Source: Cellvibrionales bacterium UBA7375 (GTDB taxonomy: Bacteria > Pseudomonadota > Gammaproteobacteria > Pseudomonadales > Porticoccaceae). Taken from it: a stretch of 12,547 nt of DNA. Positions 7,907 to 12,547 of this stretch are shown here, in pieces (the stretch's first letter is position 1; the number at the start of each line of letters is the position of its first letter). A program made the translations under genes and the position numbers. Location: positions 1 to 12,547 of the forward strand of contig DKNZ01000053.1 of NCBI GenBank assembly GCA_002469845.1, written 5' to 3'. A model generated the notes under the pieces. It had not been told where the DNA came from, did no database searches, and saw only the letters and a list, made by a program, of their open reading frames with translations.

Positions 7907-8455
7907 TTGCCCAATACTATGCCAAAAAAAATAATTCATCGCTTTTTACCCAATATCAATAAATTATTGGAAGTGCGCTCTTTGCGATGGATAAAGTCAC
8001 TGGCAAGAGATCCAAATTTATTTCACATCAATAGACATTCAGTGTCTTTGGCTTGTGCGATTGGCATTTTTTGCGCTTTCTTACCTCTACCGGGGCAAAC
8101 ATTAATTGCAGTGGCTTTATGCTACTGGTTAAGTGCCAATTTACCCATAGGAATTATTTTAATCTGGATTAGCAACCCAATTACCATTCCGCCTATGTTT
8201 TTCCTTACCTATCAGCTAGGCTCTAGCATACTGGATACGCAGGCTGTGCAGTTTTCGGCTCAAATGGATTGGCAATGGTTTAAAAGCCTTGGTTCAGACG
8301 TTTTAAAGCCATTACTACTGGGTAGTCTTATATGCGGTACTGTTTTTTCTATCCTTAGTTACCTTGCTGTTTTTCAGCTATGGCGCTGGAAGGTTCTAAA
8401 AAACTGGCAAGAGCGAAAAGAAAAGCGCATTCAGAGCAACAAACAGCAGTCTTAA
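7907..8455 (+). CDS. DUF2062 family small inner-membrane protein
   Basis: This 182-aa protein belongs to the DUF2062 family, whose function is not known to me. After a basic N-terminus and RSLRWIKSLARDPNLFHINR, the family core follows: a hydrophobic segment around residues 46-65 containing GIFCAFLPLPGQT, then IWISNPITIPPMFF at about 86-99. A further membrane segment lies near 133-158, and the tail is basic (WQERKEKR). The start is probably TTG at 7907, placed by a ribosome binding site; ATG at 7919 would give the more usual family N-terminus MPKK. I recall DUF2062 genes near lolCDE and comEC in other gammaproteobacteria, which fits the position beside lolE, though here it is convergent and no comEC is present. 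Its stop codon overlaps that of lolE. Confidence 0.88.
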   Translation: MPNTMPKKIIHRFLPNINKLLEVRSLRWIKSLARDPNLFHINRHSVSLACAIGIFCAFLPLPGQTLIAVALCYWLSANLPIGIILIWISNPITIPPMFFLTYQLGSSILDTQAVQFSAQMDWQWFKSLGSDVLKPLLLGSLICGTVFSILSYLAVFQLWRWKVLKNWQERKEKRIQSNKQQS

Positions 8456-9696
8456 CTTTTATATCTCAGTGCCTCAGCAGGAATAGTATTACTAGCCTTT
8501 ACCGCAGGATATACAGTAGCCAACAATGAAAGAAATAGGGCTGATAACGAGACGAAAAGCACATCATGCCACCGAAGATCAACAGGCACATAATCGATTG
8601 GATAAACTGATGTATCAAGCAATTGAGTGCCCATGAAACTCTCTACAGCAAGAACCAAGTTAGCCGCCCAATAACAACTTATAACGCCCATAATTACTCC
8701 TATAGATATACCTACAAGTGCTATAAGTAGACCCTGAGCAAGAAAAATATTGAGCACCTGCTTTTTAGAGGCACCCATGGTTTGCAAAATAGCTATATCT
8801 TTGCGCTTATTTAGCACCATCATCATCAACATTGAGATAATATTAAAGGCCGCTATGCCTACAATTAAAAACACTAATAGAGAAACCATGTTTCTCGATA
8901 ATTGTATGGCTTGATAGAGGTTTCCGTGACTTTGAGTCCAATCAACTGAAGTAAATCCGATGGGAAGTTGGCTAAGAATACGATGAGCCATGGCCCTCGA
9001 CTGAAAAAGGTCATCCAGCTGCACCCTAAAACCATAAATTTCATCCCTATTACCCGTCATAAGCGCTGCCTGTTTAAGCGAGACAATGCCTAGCATTTGG
9101 TCAACTTCTGTTCGAGTTGAAAAAATACCGGTTAGCATCAGTGATACTATTTTTGCACGGCGGTTAGCATCGGAGGGTAAAATTATGTTTACAGACTGGC
9201 CTAAGACTAGGTTAAGTGAATCAATCAACGGCTGGGCTAATAACAACTCACCATCGGCAGGCATACTTAGATTTGCTTCTTTTAGGACTGTTTTTAAACC
9301 TTTAGGTAAAATATTTCGATCTAAACCCAGAATCTGTAGTGGTCTGGTGTTGTTATTAGAAAAAACAATACCCTCTACCTGATTAAAAGGCGTGACCTCG
9401 ACCACACTGGGGATGGTAGATATTAGTTGACGTTGGGACTGCCAGTCAGCAATCGTATTAGAGTTAGTAATTTGCACATGGGGCACAACAGATAGTATGT
9501 GCTCGCGCATCTCACGATCAAAGCCATTCATAACGGAAAGAACGAGGATTAATAAGCCCACACCCAGAGATAAGCCTGATAGCGCTAGTAGCGATATAAA
9601 AGAGACTAATTTGCTATTGCGGCCACCCGATGAAAAATACCTTAGGCCTATAAATAGAGGCAAGTTTCTAATCAATGCTTGACCCCAACACACCAT
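8452..9696 (-). CDS. lolE: Lipoprotein-releasing ABC permease, LolE-like
   Basis: LolE and LolC form the membrane part of LolCDE, which extracts mature outer-membrane lipoproteins from the inner membrane and hands them to LolA. The layout is typical: an N-terminal membrane helix, a large periplasmic domain with LSVMNGFDREMREHILSVVP at its base, then three membrane helices in the last 150 residues (about 265-290, 315-345, 375-400) and the family C-terminus YPAVKASNTIPAEALRY. The reading from ATG 9696 gives 414 aa and overlaps lolD by 29 nt without a ribosome binding site. An in-frame TTG at 9675, preceded by GGGG (9686-9683) with 7 nt spacing, would give MIRNLPLFIGLRYF, a better family N-terminus, and only 8 nt overlap. 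I call it LolE rather than LolC from its last place in a lolC-lolD-lolE order. Confidence 0.92.
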   Translation of the reverse strand: MVCWGQALIRNLPLFIGLRYFSSGGRNSKLVSFISLLALSGLSLGVGLLILVLSVMNGFDREMREHILSVVPHVQITNSNTIADWQSQRQLISTIPSVVEVTPFNQVEGIVFSNNNTRPLQILGLDRNILPKGLKTVLKEANLSMPADGELLLAQPLIDSLNLVLGQSVNIILPSDANRRAKIVSLMLTGIFSTRTEVDQMLGIVSLKQAALMTGNRDEIYGFRVQLDDLFQSRAMAHRILSQLPIGFTSVDWTQSHGNLYQAIQLSRNMVSLLVFLIVGIAAFNIISMLMMMVLNKRKDIAILQTMGASKKQVLNIFLAQGLLIALVGISIGVIMGVISCYWAANLVLAVESFMGTQLLDTSVYPIDYVPVDLRWHDVLFVSLSALFLSLLATVYPAVKASNTIPAEALRYKS

Positions 9697-10360
9697 TGAC
9701 CAAGCAAATAGTTCGATCTAATTGTTTTGCAATCTGTGAATCATGGGTAACAACCACAAAACTTATTTTAAGCTCGTCATTAAGGGCCATTAACAGCTTT
9801 AAAACCGATTCTGCGGTCCTAGGGTCAAGGTTGCCTGTAGGCTCATCCATTAGTACCAAAGATGGCTTACAGGCCAATGCACGAGCTATAGCTACTCGCT
9901 GACATTCGCCACCCGATAGTTCTGATGGCCGATGATGTAATCTATCGGCTAAACCTACTTTGGCTAATAACTCTTTTGCGTACTTTTCGCTTCCCGAAGT
10001 ACCCCCGCCTATTAATCCGGGTAAACATACATTTTCTAGAGCACTGAACTCATCCAGCAAATGGTGGAATTGATACACAAACCCGATATTCTGATTGCGC
10101 CAAGCGGCCCGTTGCGTAGCATCAAGATCGTTCCATTTTTTGCCTTGAAGCACCACACTGCCACTAGTAGGATTATCTAGGCCACCCATTAAATTTAATA
10201 GGGTTGACTTGCCCGAACCGGAAACACCCATAATGGCCAATTTTTCGCCCTGCATTATCTCGAGGTCAATTCCTTTAATAACACTCAGAAGTGCACCCGA
10301 ATTACCCTGCTGATAATCGCGCTGTAAATTTGTTGCCCTTAAAATAGCTTTACCGGTCAT
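9668..10360 (-). CDS. lolD: Lipoprotein-releasing system ATP-binding protein LolD
   Basis: LolD hydrolyses ATP to drive lipoprotein release by LolC and LolE on the cytoplasmic face of the inner membrane. From the ATG at 10360 the protein is 230 aa. Walker A is GVSGSGKST (45-53), the Q-loop is YQFHHLLDEFSALENV (Q97, a stretch characteristic of LolD), the signature is LSGGECQR (148-155), Walker B is LVLMDEPTGNLD (168-179), and the H-loop histidine is H206. The start is fixed by a GGAGG ribosome binding site (10374-10370) 9 nt upstream, located inside the end of lolC; a longer in-frame reading from 10396 lacks such support. It overlaps lolC by 11 nt, which implies coupled translation and balanced amounts of the subunits. 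Confidence 0.96.
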   Translation of the reverse strand: MTGKAILRATNLQRDYQQGNSGALLSVIKGIDLEIMQGEKLAIMGVSGSGKSTLLNLMGGLDNPTSGSVVLQGKKWNDLDATQRAAWRNQNIGFVYQFHHLLDEFSALENVCLPGLIGGGTSGSEKYAKELLAKVGLADRLHHRPSELSGGECQRVAIARALACKPSLVLMDEPTGNLDPRTAESVLKLLMALNDELKISFVVVTHDSQIAKQLDRTICLVNGVLGSSID

Positions 10361-11600
10361 ATCGCAATGCCTCCGATGGCAGAACCTGACCTGCACGCCA
10401 AGCTGGATAAATAGTGGCTAGAACGCTTAAAATTGAGGCGCCAGCCACAACTAGCAGAATATCTGAAAGTAAAAGTTTACTGGGAAGTGAGCTAATCATA
10501 AAGACCGTGGGGTCAAAGACATATGTGCCCGTAAGCTGCTCAAAAAAAGCCACAATATCACCAATATACAATGCAATTAAACAGCCTAGAATAAGCCCCA
10601 AAGCCACACCAAATATACCTATAGCAGAGCCTTGAATAATAAAAATTCTCATAATTTGATCTGATGTAGCCCCCAATGTTCTTAATACAGCAATGTCTTT
10701 TCGCTTATCGGTAACCATTAACACCAAACAGGCAATAATATTAAATGCTGCTACCGCGATAATGACTGACAACAACAACCCGACCACTAATTTTTCCATT
10801 CGCATTGCCTGAAAAAGTGTCGCCATCTGATCACTCCAACTAACAACATTCATATCTTTAGATAAACTTGGAGCCATTGAATTAATAATATCATTCACCA
10901 AAAAAGGATCTTCTAATACTAACTGTAAACCTTGGTAATTATCGCCTAGCTGAAGTAATTTTCTGGCATCTTGTTCGTTTATATAGGCCGTTGTTGCGTC
11001 AACTTGCGCACCTACCTCGAACACACCTATTACTTCCATTATTTTTAATCGCGGAAAGGTGCCTACTGGGGTAACTGAAAGCTTAGGCAATATAACTTCA
11101 ACACTGTCTCCAAGGCCAACCCCTAATTGCCTTGCCGCCTGACTACCCAGTAAGATGCCATAACTTCTTGGCTGTAATTGAGCTATATCACCCATCAACA
11201 TATTGTCAGATAATAATTTAGCTGAAGACCATGAAACATCGAGACCCTTTAATAACACACCCTGCTGAAGAGAACTATTTGCCAACATGGCATAGTTTTC
11301 AAGAATAGGCATGATCGAAGTAATTCTGGGGTCACTGCTTTTAAGCTGTTTAGATAACTGATCTAGTTGTTGCGGACTAATACTGTTGTCGTGCTTTAAG
11401 GAAATATGAGACACAACCTTAAGTAACCGCTGTTTAATTTCTCGATCAAAACCATTCATAACCGAAAGCACAACGATTAAAGTCATTACGCCAATGGCCA
11501 TAGCGCAAAATGAAAACCCTGAAATAAACGACAAGAAGCCTTCTTTGCGCTTACTAAGAGCGTATCGAATACCTATATATAATGGGAGATTTGATTTCAT
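10350..11600 (-). CDS. lolC: Lipoprotein-releasing ABC permease, LolC-like
   Basis: This is the partner of LolE in the lipoprotein-releasing complex and a recognisable paralogue of it. From the ATG at 11600 the product is 416 aa beginning MKSNLPLYIGIRYALSKRKE, the expected family N-terminus. One membrane helix (about 22-47) precedes LSVMNGFDREIKQRLLKVVS and a large periplasmic domain; three membrane helices follow in the last third, and the end reads YPAWRAGQVLPSEALRYDR. A TTG at 11618 in frame would add six residues, but neither start has a well-placed ribosome binding site: an AGGGA sits too close to the TTG and too far from the ATG. The gene is about 43 nt from nqrM with no clear terminator or promoter between, so it may be read from upstream. 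Confidence 0.93.
   Translation of the reverse strand: MKSNLPLYIGIRYALSKRKEGFLSFISGFSFCAMAIGVMTLIVVLSVMNGFDREIKQRLLKVVSHISLKHDNSISPQQLDQLSKQLKSSDPRITSIMPILENYAMLANSSLQQGVLLKGLDVSWSSAKLLSDNMLMGDIAQLQPRSYGILLGSQAARQLGVGLGDSVEVILPKLSVTPVGTFPRLKIMEVIGVFEVGAQVDATTAYINEQDARKLLQLGDNYQGLQLVLEDPFLVNDIINSMAPSLSKDMNVVSWSDQMATLFQAMRMEKLVVGLLLSVIIAVAAFNIIACLVLMVTDKRKDIAVLRTLGATSDQIMRIFIIQGSAIGIFGVALGLILGCLIALYIGDIVAFFEQLTGTYVFDPTVFMISSLPSKLLLSDILLVVAGASILSVLATIYPAWRAGQVLPSEALRYDR
10370..10374 (-). promoter_or_regulatory. Ribosome binding site deciding the lolD start
   Basis: GGAGG on the minus strand lies 9 nt before the ATG at 10360 and within the last codons of lolC. It selects this ATG over the upstream in-frame start at 10396. 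Confidence 0.75.
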
Positions 11601-11643
11601 GCACAGATTAAACAGCAATCCCTTTAAGGGTACAACTCTGAGA

Positions 11644-11889
11644 CTACTGGTCTTTGGCCTTTTTTAATGCGGCGTCGATAAATTGCTCACTATTACTGGA
11701 GCCTGAAGCTATCTCATCACATTTATTAGGATCATCGCCACAGATTTCACAGGTATAGTCTTTATCTCCTAGCGCAGCGGCAACACCGCCGCAGGAGCCA
11801 GAAATAGGTTTACGACCTAGCAGGACACCCACAGCCATTGCCGAAATCAAAATTACGAAGCCTACAACTGCAAATAAAACATCTAGCAT
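11644..11889 (-). CDS. nqrM: Na+-NQR maturation protein NqrM
   Basis: This is an 81-aa protein of the DUF539/NqrM family, needed to mature the sodium-translocating NADH:quinone oxidoreductase, probably by supplying iron for the metal centre between NqrD and NqrE. An N-terminal membrane helix (about 4-24) is followed by the cysteine motif SGSCGG (Cys33), then Cys47, Cys50 and Cys57 in CEICGDDPNKC. All four cysteines of the family are present, and the length is normal. The tail is acidic and polar, then lysine-rich. A weak AGG lies 11 nt before the ATG. It follows apbE by 25 nt, the usual place after an nqrABCDEF-apbE cluster, which predicts nqrF beyond the right edge. Confidence 0.95.
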   Translation of the reverse strand: MLDVLFAVVGFVILISAMAVGVLLGRKPISGSCGGVAAALGDKDYTCEICGDDPNKCDEIASGSSNSEQFIDAALKKAKDQ

Positions 11890-11914
11890 TTTATAATCAA
11901 CCTATATCTAAATT

Positions 11915-12547
11915 TTAATCAGTATAAGACTTAAAACCACGTGAAGACGAAGCTATAAACTGATCATTTTGACGAACCAACATATATATCGCCAAATCCA
12001 ATTTTTCTGCCAATTCAATACTTTGCTGAGCCCCCAAAACCGAAAAGGCCGTTGCCCAAGCATCCGCTTCAGCACATGAGTCTATTAATACAGTGACCGA
12101 GGCAAGATTATGATCTATAGGCTTGCCTGTTCTAGGGTCAATAGTATGGGAATATCTTATACCATCACGCTCAAAATAATTTCTATAATCACCTGATGTA
12201 GCAATAGACATATCGGTCAAACCAACAATTTTATTGACCGAAGACAGTAGCTGAGGCTGCTCAATGGCCACACGCCAAGGCATACCCTCTGAATTAAAGC
12301 CACTAACCCGTATTTCGCCACCAACTTCAACAAGATAATCTGGAAGTGCGTTCATCTCAAGATAATTCGACACTATATCAACCGCGTATCCCTTAGCAAC
12401 AGCGGACAGATCAAGAGCGACCGGCTTATTTTTGGTTAAGGTTAAACCTTTTAAAACAACGCCATCAAAGCCAGTATTTTTAAGGGCAGCGGTAATATCT
12501 TGGTCAGAGGGGAATAAATCACCCGTAGCTTTTGGGCCAAAACCCCA
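11915..12547 (-). CDS. apbE: FAD:protein FMN transferase ApbE, C-terminal part, cut by right edge
   Basis: ApbE attaches FMN through a phosphoester bond to threonine residues of target proteins, here most likely NqrB and NqrC of Na+-NQR, on the periplasmic side. The frame stays open to the window edge, so 210 C-terminal residues are present, beginning WGFGPK; perhaps 130 residues, including any lipoprotein signal, lie outside. Family motifs in order are ALDLSAVAKGYAVD (44-57), LVEVGGEIRVSG (72-83), SIATSGDYRNYF (114-125), YSHTIDPRTGKPI (132-144) and EADAWATAFSVLG (160-172), the last carrying the metal-binding Asp162 and Thr166. A GTG at 12373 is internal, not a start, because the conserved KGYAVD lies before it. 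Linked to nqrM by a 25-nt gap. Confidence 0.95.
   Translation of the reverse strand, partial: WGFGPKATGDLFPSDQDITAALKNTGFDGVVLKGLTLTKNKPVALDLSAVAKGYAVDIVSNYLEMNALPDYLVEVGGEIRVSGFNSEGMPWRVAIEQPQLLSSVNKIVGLTDMSIATSGDYRNYFERDGIRYSHTIDPRTGKPIDHNLASVTVLIDSCAEADAWATAFSVLGAQQSIELAEKLDLAIYMLVRQNDQFIASSSRGFKSYTD

Noticed and set aside
11620..11630. CCCTTTAAGGG near-palindrome between nqrM and lolC as terminator
   Set aside because: Stem of at most five pairs with a one-base centre cannot form a normal hairpin, and no T-run follows.
12371..12373. GTG as start of a 152-aa ApbE protein
   Set aside because: The frame is open to the window edge and conserved ApbE motifs (KGYAVD, WGFGP) lie upstream, so the gene is cut by the edge.
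1..12547. Mobile element, CRISPR, defence or otherwise novel system
   Set aside because: All genes belong to known core families, with no transposase, integrase, array of regular repeats or unexplained gene.

Overview
The window looks like ordinary core chromosome of a free-living, probably marine gammaproteobacterium. The AT-leaning base composition, an E. coli-type QueF, a YadGH-type ABC exporter, a LolCDE set in the gammaproteobacterial gene order, and NqrM with ApbE (maturation of the sodium-pumping NADH:quinone reductase) all point that way. The marine assignment is inference. I see no mobile element, CRISPR array, phage gene or defence gene, and no convincing unknown system. What deserves a second look is mostly gene arrangement, start codons and promoters.

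Left part (1-4252, all minus strand). The 5' part of a tRNA-Ser(GGA) runs off the left edge and has its own promoter. Upstream of it lie gcvP and gcvT of the glycine cleavage system, 15 nt apart. gcvT and gcvP are directly adjacent; the lipoyl carrier gene gcvH that often sits between them is absent. A 117-nt divergent spacer (4253-4369) carries a good promoter for gcvT, plus a dyad lying over the likely -10 box of a LysR-type regulator (4370-5224, plus strand).

Middle part (5225-8455). The LysR gene abuts the convergent queF with no base between the stop codons. queF is the last gene of a tightly packed minus-strand operon, yadG-yadH-queF: an ABC exporter followed by a queuosine biosynthesis enzyme. 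Across a 135-nt divergent spacer (7772-7906) a DUF2062 membrane-protein gene runs on the plus strand. Both genes leaving this spacer appear to start at TTG.

Right part (8452-12547, all minus strand). Read in transcription order: apbE (cut by the right edge), nqrM, lolC, lolD, lolE. ApbE and NqrM mature Na+-NQR by attaching flavin and supplying iron. LolCDE releases lipoproteins from the inner membrane. Gaps and overlaps are small (25 nt, about 43 nt, 11 nt overlap, 8 or 29 nt overlap) and no terminator is visible, so the five genes may be cotranscribed, perhaps from the nqr operon expected beyond the right edge. lolE converges on the DUF2062 gene and their stop codons overlap.
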